DNA of 64,000 nt from Membranipora membranacea (GCA_914767715.1 OU612073.1:1426001-1490000), one strand, 5' to 3'. Shown: positions 23,301 to 36,000, numbered from the stretch's first letter. Notes: a model not told the origin generated them from the sequence alone. Program-made: numbers and translations.

Positions 23301-26300
23301 TGGTGATCCTGGTTGTCCTGGCTGCCCAGCATTACCTGGTTGACCTGGTGATCCAGCTTGTCCTGGTTGACCATCGAATCCTGGTGAGCCTGGTTGTCCA
23401 CTGGATCCTGGTTGTCCAGCTTGTCCTGGCTGACCATCAAAGCCTGGTGATCCTGGTTGTCCTGGCTGCCCAGCATTACCTGGTTGACCTGGTGATCCAG
23501 CTTGCCCTGGTTGTCCATCAAATCCTGGTGAGCCTGGTTGTCCAGCAGCTCCTGGTTGTCCTACACCTGGTGCTCCATCATTACCGCGTTGACCTGGTGC
23601 TCCTGGCTGTCCATCATTACCTGGTTGTCCAGCTTGTCCAGGCTGTCCATCAAATCCTGGTGAGCCTGGTTGTCCAGGCTGTCCTGCAGATCCTGGTTGT
23701 CCAGGTTGTCCTGGTTGACCATCAAATCCTGGTGATCCAGCTTGTCCTGGTTGACCATCGAATCCTGGTGAGCCTGGTTGTCCTGGCTGTCCAGCAGCTC
23801 CTGGTTGTCCTACACCTGGTGCTCCATCATTACCGCGTTGACCTGGTGCTCCTGGTTGTCCAGCTTGCCCTGGTTGACCATCAAATCCTGGTGAGCCTGG
23901 TTGACCTGGTTGTCCAGCTTGCCCTGGTTGACCATCAAATCCTGGTGAGCCTGGTTGACCTGGTTGTCCTGCAGCTCCTGGTTGTCCACTGGATCCTGGT
24001 GATCCAGCCTGTCCTGGTTGACCATCAAATCCTGGAGAGCCTGGTTGTCCTGGCTGTCCATCATTACCTTGTTGACCTGGTGATCCAGCTTGTCCTGGTT
24101 GACCATCGAATCCTGGTGAGCCTGGTTGTCCACTGGATCCTGGTTGTCCAGCTTGCCCTGGTTGTCCAGCTTGACCTGGTTGACCATCAAATCCTGGTGA
24201 GCCTGGTTGTCCTGGCTGTCCATCATTACCTGGTTGACCTGGTGATCCAACTTGTCCTGGTTGTCCATCAAATCCAGGTGATCCTGGTTGACCAGCAGCT
24301 CCCGGTTGTCCTACACCTGGTGCTCCATCATTACCGCGTTGACCTGGTGCTCCTGGTTGTCCAGCTTGTCCTGGTTGTCCATCAAATCCAGGTGATCCTG
24401 GTTGACCAGCAGCTCCTGGTTGTCCTACACCTGGTGCTCCATCATTACCGCGTTGACCTGGGGCTCCTGGTTGTCCAGCTTGTCCTGGTTGACCATCAAA
24501 ACCTGGAGAGCCTGGATGTCCTGGCTGACCATCATTACCTGGTTGACCTGGTGATCCGGTTTGTCCTGGTTGTCCAGCTTGTCCTGGTTGGCCATCAAAT
24601 CCATGTGATCCTGGTTGTCCTGGCTGTCCAGCAGCTCCTGGTTGTCCTACACCTGGTGCTCCATCATTACCGCGTTGACCTGGTGCTCCTGGTTGTCCAG
24701 CTTGTCCTGGTTGACCATCAAATCCTGGAGAGCCTGGTTGTCCTGGTTGACCTGGTGATCCAGCTTGTCCGGGTTGTCCATCAAATCCTGGTGATCCTGG
24801 TTGTCCTGGCTGTCCAGCAGCTCCTGGTTGTCCTACACCTGGTGCTCCATCATTACCGCGTTGACCTGGTGCTCCTGGTTGTCCAGCTTGTCCTTGTTGA
24901 CCATCAAATCCAGGAGAGCCTGGTTGTCCTGGCTGTCCATCATTACCTGGTTGACCTGGTGATCCGGCCTGTCCTGGTTGTCCAGCTTGTCCTGGTTGGC
25001 CATCAAATCCTGGTGAGCCTGGTTGTCCTGCAGATCCTGGTTGTCCACTGGATCCTGGTTGTCCTGCAGATCCTGGTGATCCTGGTTGTCCTGGTTGACC
25101 ATCAAATCCTGGTGAGCCTGGTCGTCCTGGCTGTCCTGCAGATCCTGGTTGTCCAGCTTGTCCTGGCTGTCCATCAAATCCTGGTGCTCCTGGCTGTCCA
25201 GCAGCGCCTGGTTGTCCTACACCTGGTGCTCCATCATTACCGCGTTGTCCTGGTGCCCCTGGTTGTCCATCATTACCTGGTTGACCTGGTGATCCGGCTT
25301 GTCCTGGTTGACCATCAAATCCTGGTGATCCTGGTGATCCTGGTTGTCCAGTGGAGCCTGGCTGTCCTGCAGCTCCTGGTTGTCCATCGAAACCTGGTGA
25401 TCCTGGTTGTCCGACACCTGGTGCCCCTGCACTTCCTTGTTGACCTGGTGTTCCTGGCTGGCCATCAATACCTGGCTGTCCAGGAGATCCTGGTTGACCT
25501 GGTGCTCCATCGTTACCATGATTTCCATCATTACCATGTCTGCCATCCTCTCCTGGCTGACCAGGCTGTCCTGGTGTTCCCAATCCTCGTACACCAGTCG
25601 ACCCAATAGAACCCCGTACACCTGTGGCTCCAATTCCTCCATCTCTTCCTGGTTGACCAGCTGCTCCTGGAGAACCTGGACGACCAGCATCACCTCGGTC
25701 TCCCTTTGGTCCTCTTGCACCTGCTGGACCAGCTGGACAGTTGCAATCTAGAAAATGAGATCATTTCAGTTACTCATTGAATGATAAGTTAACACAAGTC
25801 ACGTTGTGATATTACCCAACAATTGGCAATGTATTATATCTAGAATATGGTTGAAGGCATTCACCGAGGCAGATTTGAGGTTGGTTTCTATAATTATGGC
25901 GCTTCTATAAACTATCAATTCTTAGATTCTGGTTGTTTCGATATACTGGTTAACACAATTTTAAAAATCTGGACTCACATATGAATACTCAACACAACAC
26001 AATCATTGTGTTCATTGTATACACTACCTTATCTTATTTTAAACTGCTTGTTTCTGGTTCCTGAGAGAATCATTATCATCATTATTATACATGATACTTA
26101 CTGCCATATTGTAGTTGTCTGGCATCAAGGTTTCCATAGTTGACCTGTCTCTTCTGTCTCTGGTTCTCGAGAGACTCAAACTTGGCTTCTGCTGTTACCT
26201 TCCATGTCTGAAAAATAGGTAAATTTGATATACCAGCGCCTTTCTATCGATGTAGTGACCGCCCCCCCCAGTGATTTACAAATATTTCCACAAATTAACT

Positions 26301-26678
26301 TGTATTAATCTGACTAGCAGTCTAACGATAAATGATCAAGTAAAAATGTGTCTCATACAGAACAGAGGTTGATTGTGTTCATTACATGGACCCAAATTAC
26401 AGTTCTATGGACCTATAAATTTACTATTTTATTTATCTTACCTTTAAATGAGATAACTCTTCGATTTGAGCAGATTGGCTGTTAATTTGTTCAGATTGAC
26501 TTCTTATTTGTACAGATTGGTTATCGATTTTATTCATCAGATGAACACCAAAGATAGTTCCAGCGATGGTGACAGTGATGAGAAGACCAGTGAGAGCGAT
26601 AACTCCTAGTCCTGACACTGCTGCAGATCTTCGCTCATCCTTGTTGGTATGACCTGCATACTCTAAATCTCTCTTCAT
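20319..26678 (-). CDS. Type II transmembrane collagen, about 1,923 residues
   Basis: Three coding exons (26678-26442, 26207-26102, 25747-20319) join in phase. Exon 1 encodes a charged cytoplasmic start ([18 protein letters not shown]), one hydrophobic segment at about residues 21-46, and a Gln/Ser/Ile heptad-like stretch ([20 protein letters not shown]) that could start trimerisation. Exon 2 carries RQKR, a furin-type cleavage motif, so the ectodomain may be shed as in membrane collagens such as type XIII. The 5.4-kb exon 3 opens with a Cys pair (CNC) and then runs as Gly-X-Y for about 1,800 residues, built from [12 protein letters not shown]-like blocks. Pro is frequent in Y, suggesting 4-hydroxylation. 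About sixteen copies of GAPGVGQPG or close variants break the triplet register by one residue. Lysine is absent from the long repeat; Arg occurs mainly as GQRG. The protein ends with a short tail (GGGYQGF) and no NC1 domain. A structural extracellular or cell-surface role is likely. Confidence 0.85.
20430..25560 (-). repeat. Internal tandem-repeat array of the collagen exon
   Basis: The DNA of the collagen exon consists of interleaved 9-bp-multiple repeats with higher-order blocks of roughly 150-330 bp. Each higher-order block typically contains [20 protein letters not shown], then [12 protein letters not shown] and [13 protein letters not shown] variants. Neighbouring blocks are often near-identical over hundreds of bases, which implies recent unequal exchange. 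Such an array is prone to assembly collapse and length polymorphism. Confidence 0.85.
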
Positions 26679-29600
26679 CTTTGATTCTAATATGAAATAT
26701 AAACAGTTTCATTCAGGTGGGCAAACTAGGAACAGAGATAAGCAAAACATAATTATATATATGGCTCCCAAATATACATAGATTGACACTGGCGCCTTGG
26801 TAGTAATATCATCATCAATCCTCTACTCAGTGATTTATATGGTTTCCTCGTTATCTCCCCCTACATTTTTTAAATTTGATGCAGAAACCATCACAAATTG
26901 ATTGAAAGTTATTGTGCAGGCTTGGTGGTTGAATTACCATTTAATCCACGAAATGAATGCAAAATATCATGAATTTCATAAAAAATGATGAATTGTTGGC
27001 AAAAAATTATCTTTTAACCAGATGACTCAATTAAAATGCACTTCTACATATGCTAGAAGCGTCAAATTTTTTTGCTAACCACATTATGATGATATCAATA
27101 TATGAATCATTTTGGATCACTCTATCGCTATTTCCCTTCATTTAATGCAGCATTTCTTAAAATTTATTCTCAGTTTTCTCATATAAACTTTTGATGCAAG
27201 CTGACATGGTACATTTATCCTGTATTGTATAGAACGAGGCACAGCATATAAAGGATTCCTTTGTTTACCAAATTTTGAAACAATGAAAAGTATCGAATCG
27301 TATAGAGACCTCACACTCAGCACAATACAATGTTACAAAATTAATATCACAATGAAGGTTTGATGTGAACCTGTAGTCTTGTCTTCTAACATGACGTCAC
27401 TTAAAATGATAACAGATTATGAGCATCGAATGCTGACTTAAATTATTGTTCCTAAAATGAAGATGGAACCCTTATTTAATTTTGAAGCAGAACATAAAAA
27501 TTACTTAGGTATGATAGAAAAATCAGTAATTTTAGAAACCTCCGCATGGCAGAGAATATTAGGATTCTAAAACAGGGACCGGCAGATTTATTCAATATTT
27601 TACCTTAGTCATTTCAGTACCCATGAATGGGGGTTAATGTGACCACAGTACACTCTTCATTTTTTAATACCTATAAGATAATTTGTCTTATGTCTTATGA
27701 GGTTGCCCAGATCATAACCTTACAGCAAATTTACACATCAAGCAACACTATTAGCAATGACAATAGTAACAAGATCTCGGAAATCCCTGTCAAAGAGTAG
27801 CAAATTCAAGCAGCATCCAAGCATTGTATCATTTTACATTGTACAGGGGCACACACAGCAATTCCACTGTGTTATGTTGTAATATTTCAAAACTTCTAGA
27901 CTCTAGTCTTTTGTCAGATCAGGGAAACACATTTCTTCTCAGCTGTAAACACTTGATTACGTATTTTTCACATGTTTTGAGTACTGTGTATTGCCAGCTT
28001 TTCAAATAGGCCCAATGTGATGATTAACCATAACCATAAACCCTGCTTGGTGATTTCACCTGGGTTTGTTATTGAAACATCTATTGTGAAAACTACTCTG
28101 AGTTTGTTCACCTAAACAAGGATAGGTGTCTCCTGTCTCTTTGAAATAGTTTCATTGATATTGAGTTTACAATGGATGTGAAGCCTAATCCCCCAAGAAA
28201 CAATAGAGTGAAGGCTGATTATTATCTCTAGGTATTTACACATTAAAGTGTGCTATGTAATGTTACTTGATAAAATCTCTTATAAATGGTCTGTGTATGG
28301 TGGGTTCAATGAATGAGATTATCCTGTTATTGCCAAAAATTTTCAATGGCTCCTGCAGTGAGTGTTCGCTCCTGTAGACTAGGTATATTGTAGAAGACAA
28401 TATCAAATTGTTTGCAATTATGGACTCAAATTTAATTGCTGGAGTTTGATATTTCAGGGAGGGTGGCAGAGGGTATATCCCACCCTCCCTGGTTATTTCA
28501 GACCATCATTGTATTGGTATTAATTTTAAATATGTGTAGATTGGTGTACCAAAATCAAGGATGAAGAAATTCAGTGCCTAGTGACGTTGGCTATAGCTTT
28601 TTGCTCAGATTGCAGGCAAAAACATATGAAAGACATTTATTCTGTGTCACAGGTATTTCATGATGCAAGCCTGTTTTAAACCACTGCTGCCACACAGCCA
28701 AATGTGTGCTTATAGAATTCTGTGTAGCTCAAAACTAATAAAGTGAGGCTGCAATCTCAGCATTGTCACCTAATGAGCAAATAATTTGCACAAACTGATC
28801 GTCAAAATTAGGGTATGAAACTAATTATGTCTTACTAGTGCACACTGTACACGTCATAAGCTGGTGCGTAGATTTCATGCCCTGATTTTGAAGATCAGTT
28901 TGTGCAAATTATTTGTCCATTAGGTGACAATTATGAGATTTAAGTCTCAATTAATTATCTTGGAGCTATGCAGAATTCAATGAGCACAAATTTGTATGAG
29001 TGGCAGCAGTGGCAGTGGCAGTGGCAGTCCAAGGGAAAAATCATAGTAATTGGCTATTGCACTGCTCTGCCTATTCTACCCAGGGCTGTATCCATGGATT
29101 TTGTATAGGCAAACCAGGCTGGGTACAGGAAATGCGTTGGAAAGTCTTCCCGCAGGGAAGGATATTGAGGAACTATCTAAGGAATAGAGGTAGTTTAATG
29201 TGTTCCAGCCCATTTTGGAAGGAAAATTATCGATCGGCTTGCTGCAGAAACAATCCATGGAAAATTTATCGAATTACGGAGCTCATTCATGAGCTGCTTG
29301 ATGATTTTGACTTTGCTGCAACAAATACTATGCATGGGTGTTATTTCATTCGACGGGCATCTTAAATTGAGACTTGCTTGAAAATGATTCAGACAGCGGC
29401 AATATCACATTTCTGGCCATAGCCTACCTTATGTCAAAAATATCAGTTTAAAACTCATTGATGACATCTTAACCTCAAAACATGTAAGAATTGGCAAACC
29501 ACACCATATCAACCAGCCTAATCCATTCATAATCCCAACCAATCTCACAATGGCCCCTCTGCGCGCCTGGTTATTAAAAGTTTAAGAGGTTTCATGAGGA

Positions 29601-30895
29601 TTTTCAAAATTGACACGCTGAAAATTGGTAGGGTCAAGCCCACTAAAAGCCTTCCGACGAATACACTATTGACTCTACCCCACATACCTGTAATACCAAC
29701 TTGTGGCAAGAAATTTAAAAGTATCATAGAGAAAAAAAGAGTAGAGGAAACTATCGGATACTAAGTTGTTGCAGCTCTAATGCTGCCATCGTGAGTTAAA
29801 TGCTGCTGCTCTAGATTATCATCAATTTGACAAGTTTGTTTAAGGAAACTTTATACCTCCTAGTCCCCAGTCCTCTGTCGATAAAGTTCCAACTCAGTGA
29901 GCATGGTATACGATAGGCAGATTTAAAAATACCATACAAGGCTAAGACCAAAGCTACCAAAACCTTGCAGAATCAAAATCAAATTTAATTGATCAGTAAT
30001 TGTGTGTATTGATAATATCACTTGTTAATTTCCGGATCTTATTAAAGTTAGAATTGACAAAAATTCACTGCTGCTGCATGAATATTTCTCCATTACTTTT
30101 GCTTAGTAATAGTTCAGTATAGCAAAATTTTGTGTGCATTGAATTCTATTTCAAAATCACAATGTTTCAATATGTTTGTGTGGCATCATTTGAGTGCCAT
30201 ACATGGAATTAGCATCAACACTTAATTTTAGTATAGCACGTCAAATTCAAAACTGCTGGGCTTTCAATCAACAGACAAACCAGTTGATACAAACTAGAAT
30301 ATCCACTGTCTTTTGTTTCTATTCTTCTAAATTTCTTGTGGATTTTGTTTAGCAGAACAACAGACTTTCTATATGTATATAAAATTTGTGGGGTAATAAC
30401 TCTGGTTTAAATATTTATACCAACAAGGAGATGATAATTCCTGCAGCTATTGAACTACGAAATCCATATAAGTCACTGAGTAATTTTTTTAATCAGCCCT
30501 GATATGAAATTGTACTCACTACTTAGTGGTTTTTTAATGTCCTATGGTATCTCAATAACCCAAATCTATTAAACTGGAATGCGATATTCATAATACCATA
30601 TAGGCAATATTGATTATCAAGAATAAAACAGATTCCTTTACAAAATCAGGATTTGAGGAGTGACATATTTACATGCATTTTCAGCGCCGTTCCCATATAT
30701 AGTCAATTTAACTACCGACCTCACCAAAACATTATTTCCAAAAATGATTTAATTCCAGATTTTGAACCAAAATAACCCTCTCAAAAAGAGTCAATTTCAT
30801 AACTAAAACTTATTTTGCTGAGGTCATGAATGAATTGACTAATCTTCAAGGCATCCCTCTCTAAGTTAAGCACAAGAAGACTAGTGTATACTTAC
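26679..30895. other. Probable long 5' intron of the collagen gene
   Basis: No convincing coding exon was found on either strand. If the promoter and leader exon near 30.9-31.0 kb belong to the collagen gene, this is its first intron, ending at the acceptor ATTAG just before the start codon. It contains the imperfect inverted repeat listed at 28681-29012 and a small GGGAGGGTG/CACCCTCCC hairpin near 28455-28492. Confidence 0.4.
28681..29012. repeat. Imperfect inverted repeat, MITE-like, about 330 bp
   Basis: The left arm begins CCACTGCTGCCACACAGCC and the right arm ends as its approximate reverse complement (GTGGCAGCAGTGG). GCAAATAATTTGCACAAACT also recurs as AGTTTGTGCAAATTATTTG across a centre near 28.84 kb. 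There is no coding capacity. It lies in the presumed first intron of the collagen gene. Confidence 0.6.
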
Positions 30896-30965
30896 CCTGG
30901 TGGAGTGGTGGTGTGCTGAGAGAAGAATCAGACAAATCACTGGTTGGTTTGAACGATTGAATCTG
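30896..30965 (-). other. Candidate 5' UTR exon of the collagen gene
   Basis: A good splice donor (CCAGG|GTAAGTATAC, minus strand) lies at 30896-30890, about 95 bp downstream of a TATA box. The intervening sequence contains an ATG followed by only a short open frame, so it looks like untranslated leader. Connection to the collagen coding exon at 26678 (acceptor ATTAG just before the ATG) is inferred from strand and the absence of another candidate. The start coordinate near 30965 is only the expected TATA-to-start distance. Confidence 0.35.
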
Positions 30966-30989
30966 ATTTCTCCATCGGATAGCAAATCC

Positions 30990-30996
30990 TTTTATA
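30990..30996 (-). promoter_or_regulatory. TATA box, candidate collagen promoter
   Basis: TATAAAA on the minus strand in the context GGTATAAAAGG, about 30 bp upstream of the presumed leader exon that ends in a strong splice donor. This is the clearest TATA-plus-donor arrangement noticed in the window. Confidence 0.4.
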
Positions 30997-31261
30997 CCTT
31001 TCTTCTTTGTAATCAAACCCACTCACACATGGAGCTTACACATACAGGTTGATCTCGTTAGGGTGAAAAATTATCTGTATGGATCGATCTATGGTTTCTC
31101 AATCCCTGATGAGAACACACAACATATAGCCATATAGCCAAATCTAAGGTTCATGGTCAGCTTATAATTAATCTGTACATTACCAGGATCAAAGCTAGGT
31201 GATTACCCTCATGCATGCTGTAATTAACCTGGTACTCTTTTCTGGGGGATTATGAACATTC

Positions 31262-31901
31262 TTACAGCTTACATTCAACTAAGGAGTTACACCTTGATCC
31301 GACGTGACAGGTCACATACTCTACTATCCTCTCTCTTATTTGTTCATCACTTAAGATAGTCGCCAGTACGTGGTATAGATTTAGCAGCAGCCATAGCACA
31401 CTATCTGCTACCTGACTCTGGCAGGGAATTATGTAATGTAATGTGTAGCCTGTCTTGACCGGCATATCAAGACATTCATTTATCTAAACTCTCATAGTCA
31501 GCATATAAAAAAGACAATCTAATCTTTCTTGTTAATCGACAATCGAAAGAGACTGGACTCTTTTTTGATTAAAGATACACAAAATAAGCTTGTGAATAAA
31601 ATAATGTTCTTAAAGTATTTGCACTGTTACTTGCTAAAGTGTAAGTTTTTAATTTTTATCGCGACATCGTATTTTACTTCCTGGGTCGTAGTAAAGAGAA
31701 AATGGTAAGGGGGACAAAAATCCATACCGTAAGCTCCTCCTGTGGGGTCTTGGGCAAAGCACCAACATCCAAAGTGTATTCAGGTATATAATTAGCAAAG
31801 GGGCTGGGGCTGGTGCTGGCGTGAGATATTTGATTGCAATTTTTCAGGTCATATTGCTGAGCATTCTTGGTAAGGGGAAGCCTGAATTTCATGACAGGAG
31901 C
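31262..31901 (-). CDS. Two possible terminal exons of an unrecognised gene
   Basis: Exon 31901-31728 (acceptor GGCAG, donor ACG|GTATGG, 58 codons) and exon 31417-31262 (acceptor CTGCCAG, stop at 31262) are both in phase 0. They would encode about 109 residues, ending in a helical, Leu-rich segment (SVLWLLLNLYHVLATILSDE). No family is recognised and no upstream exon could be joined in phase. A candidate near 32.5 kb (GDNPGKNKYESTCNFP) ends in the wrong phase. This may be a partial gene, a pseudogene or chance. Confidence 0.25.
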
Positions 31902-33042
31902 CTGCCAAGATCAAGAACTTTAGATCATAGAAATCAAGCCATTTATGTTATTTTCAATTTCCAATTATTCTAATTTTTGCATTACCATTGGTAGAACTCG
32001 GATTTTATTTTGTTTGCGATATATTAGGAGGTTACTGGTGATATGAACTTCTTGTCTGGTCTTTTAATCATATGAAGTGCCTTATATTTTACTCCTATCC
32101 TATGTCAATAGTATATGATCATGGAGTTTGAAACAACTCCCTGATTTGGTTGAGTAGTTATTACCCATATAAGTCTGTCTATTCTCCCTGATTGACTGCA
32201 GGCAAGTATCATTTTTCATGGCATGGGTTGCCTGACGTGGGTCTAAGTCCCAGTATCATTGCTTTCAATGAAAAATAATTACGCAATTTCTATGAGATTA
32301 TAAACAAAACATAGCTTCTCAATTTAATCCATTTCACTGCAGCCATTGCGGTTTAGGGGCTGCTGACTGCCCTGTGGTGTAGAACTAGAGCTTATACCTT
32401 GGATTTTCATTATGTTGCCTATCTGAGAAGGGAAATTGCAAGTGGATTCATATTTATTTTTGCCAGGATTGTCTCCTACTTTAAGGTGTACTATATAATG
32501 CATATTAATGTCTGGCATTCTGAGCAGCAAAACAAAATGTTCTGTAAACAAATGGTTGACAGCGAATGCTCTGTGTTTATTACAAAAGGTCACAGTTTCA
32601 AGATAATCGCACAGCTGTAGTGGGCAATTGACAATTGTTACTGGCGTCCTACTCCTACAGTAATAAAATAACTCTCATTAATTACAAAAAACAACAGTTT
32701 GAAGTAAGGCGTGAGTTTTAAAGGCAATAAAATTATTTTTGTGTGATAAATCACTGTTTTCATGATGTATCATCAAGTTCAATTGTGACAGCTTATGACA
32801 TCATAGCTACAGAGTTATGGTGTAATGTAAGACATGATGACATCACCATTGTTATAGCATAGAGGTGCAAAAACACGCCTGATTATTGTACAGGATGGTA
32901 AGCATCATTGTTGTGGATAACGTACCGCGATGCAGACTTCATGATAACTGTTCTGTGCAACAATCCATGGCACAATAAGTTGTAACTGTTTGCTTAGCGC
33001 TTATGAAAGGCAATCAATGTTGCATTCCAGAAGTAATTTGAG
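31902..33042. other. Intergenic 5' flank of the tetraspanin gene
   Basis: No firm gene. An open stretch on the minus strand near 32.4-32.5 kb is protein-like but cannot be placed in a gene model. The promoter of the plus-strand tetraspanin should be here; no TATA box was identified. Confidence 0.4.
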
Positions 33043-36000
33043 ATGTTATCGAGTTTAAGAGTTTCAGTGACCAATGAGCAGAGGCTGGTATGGGCTGAAT
33101 TACTTCAGTGGATTGGGTTATCTTTCATCTTCTTTGTGCTGCTTGAGATCGGTGAGAAATAAATATAAACTTATTATTATTATTATTATGCGTTTTTATA
33201 GAGGTTTTCATATATATATATATATATAAATATGTTATAAACAAACGTAAAAATAAAAACTTTTTGACATCATATACGCAGACTCTGAGCCTGTTGTCGT
33301 AGACTAGCGGTAATACTTTCCAATAGTAGATTGCCGCTACATACCTGACTGATACATTATTTTTCTATTATATTGGCCTAATAGGCCTATGCAAAGTTTG
33401 TTGTTACCTTTTAAATCAAGTACATACTAGATAATGTTACACCGGTCTTTGCTTGTTATTTAGTCATGGCTGTTGGAATTTGGATAATAAGCGCTGAGTT
33501 GAGACCGTTTCTTCTCGGACATAATGCAGATGTTCTGCCCTCCTTTCTGGTCGTCAGCGGACTGCTGACGATAGCTCTATCTATACTAGGAATCAATGGA
33601 GCCTGGTACAGCAGCTCCCCCAATGTAGACGACAGGTTCTATGCGCTCAAAAGAATGATGTGGTTTGAGTTTCTTGGAATATTCCTAGGTAAACAAAGTC
33701 CCCATGTTTGTGGCAATGGTGTCTGCTATCCATATTTCCTGCGATTTAATGAAAAGTATTCAAGGTGCTAGTTTTTTTAAATACTATATGATATAAGATC
33801 AAGTTTGATCCATTTTGCCAGCGTTGGAATTGCCCCCCCCCCTCTACTGACATTCGCCGTGTCAGTAGAGGGGGGCAATTCCAATGCTGGCAAAATGGAT
33901 CAAACTTGATCTAGTTTGATATTATGGAACCGAAATAAGACACTGCTTGGGCTCCTGGGGAACCCTGTACAAACGAATTTAGTGAAAATCGTGATTTTAT
34001 AGTCATGGACACTTTTCTCAGTGGTTTTAGATATTACGCTTGGGATCACGTGTTTCACCATCGTACACGGAGATATATTATGGGCTGCTCAGAGAGGGCT
34101 TAAATCCGACATGGCCAAATATAACTCTGTACCCCTGGCTAAGCTCAAACTGGACCTGCTTCAAACAAGGTACAAGTGTTGTGGGGTGGAGAGCTACAGA
34201 GATTGGTTTGGTCTGCCTTGGCAGAAATATACAGCAAGGTAAATATGCAGCTATATTGTGAAGATGAGTTCCAACATTCTATAGAACACACAGATATGCG
34301 TATTAACAAAGGCAGATTAATTGCAATGATGATCTGGTTCTAGTTTCTGAAGCAATCTTCGTTTTTGTTCAGAAGTAAATAAGAATAGAAATATTCTATT
34401 ATATCTAACTATAGACAGTTTTTGTATGATATTTATAATTATATGTTTGTGCTTATGAAAAAACTGCCTACCTTATACTCTTAACAAAGTAAAATAACTC
34501 CAATTAATCAGTTTCGCCCATATCATCATGAACGCGTTTCAATTAATATTTTTTTCTCAGAGTCAACTAGTTACCTTTTAACTTTGAATTTTTACAATAT
34601 TTAATATTTACAATATACTTGAAATTGTTTTCTGCTTTAGGCCATCACATGATGTTGAGGATAGTGCACCTTGGAGCTGTTGTAAACCAGAATCAGCCAG
34701 GCCTTGTGTTCATTTTCTAATCACGCAGAACAGACGTCAGAAAGCCTACACATACCCATGTATGTTTTTGAGATACTACTTGTGACTTGTTCTTCTGTGA
34801 ATTTTCCACATGATTCGAGCAACCAGAGAATTGCTGACTGCCAAGGAATATTGACATTCAATGCAGAGAACACAACACTGAGCAGTGAATAGCGGGCATG
34901 CTAATTAGCGCCATCAACCCATCCCTTTTTGGGGATGGTGTGATAGCACAATCATTTAGCGAGCTTGCCTTCATTGCCAGGCGATTGGTGCCGCAGGAGT
35001 TGTAGGGAGCTTTCAAGGCTGATTGTTCCAGCCCCCGCCCCCTGGGTGTATACCTCTCCTGTAGTTAACAACATTGTTTTTCATTGTGATCGCCACGGCA
35101 TATGAATGAAAGAGCTTATGACAAGTATGGCACAAGAGTAGTGGTAATTGGTGTTACAAATTTCTATCATGTAGCTGATTTGACGCTTCATACAGAAGGC
35201 TGTGCTGAAGCTATCACAAAATACCTCGGTCATCGAATGCTCTATATATGCGGAGGAGTTTTGTTCGTCATTTCCTTTGTTCTGGTGAGTAAAAGCTTTA
35301 TTGGACAAGAGGCTTGTGAATGAACTGCCTTCTAGCACCATAAGAAGAGACCAAATTGCCATCAATGTTGATCGGTTTCGTTATTGTGGGCCTTTGATTT
35401 TCCTCTATGAACATCCTGTGCGGGGTTTAATCCACAGGATGTTATTAAGTAGATCCAAATAAAACCCGTGTGAAAATAATTTAGCAGAGGCTAAATTTTT
35501 GTCTCTGTCATCAGTCATGTGCTTCTTGCTGTGAGGTTTTAGCGTTTTATCAATAATTGATTCAACATTTATCTTGGTTCATCGCATCCACGTGTGGAAC
35601 TGATATAGAATATATAATATATAAGATATAATATATATATTATTTATATAAATACCTCAGTGGCATGAGGGTATACTAAAACCTCACATACATTTATGTA
35701 GATAGCAATCACACAGTGGATGAGGATTTTAGAGACAGCTTTGACCAATGCCTACACTCTTGGAGACCCAGAGGCTCAGACCTGGGGCTATATGCTTCTT
35801 AACTACGGTCCAGATATGCAAAGCATGTATGAGGAAGTAGATCAAGATGGTAGGTTTTTAGAATCTGCGTTTTTTTCACATAATTTAGGTGAAACGCAGA
35901 TGTAGGAATTCAATATTGGAATACAATCAATTACATTTTTCTCAATTTTATAGTCAGCCTAATAAGCGGTAAAAATATATAAAAGCCGATACCCAAAGAT

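Noticed and set aside
20429-25609. Uninterrupted 1,726-codon frame on the plus strand opposite the collagen
   Set aside because: It is a Leu/Val-rich mirror of the Gly-X-Y repeat. The repetitive codons simply never produce a stop in this antisense frame; there is no start context, splice structure or protein family.
20393-25720. Series of [11 protein letters not shown]-like frames on the minus strand
   Set aside because: These are the same collagen repeat read in another frame and end at random within the array.
29000-29365. 121-codon plus-strand frame
   Set aside because: It begins in the repetitive GGCAGT arm of the inverted repeat, has no splice signals and resembles no protein.
32324-32593. 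Possible upstream exon (GDNPGKNKYESTCNFP) of the 31.3-31.9 kb fragment
   Set aside because: Its best donor ends in phase 1, which does not fit the phase-0 acceptor at 31901, so it was not joined.
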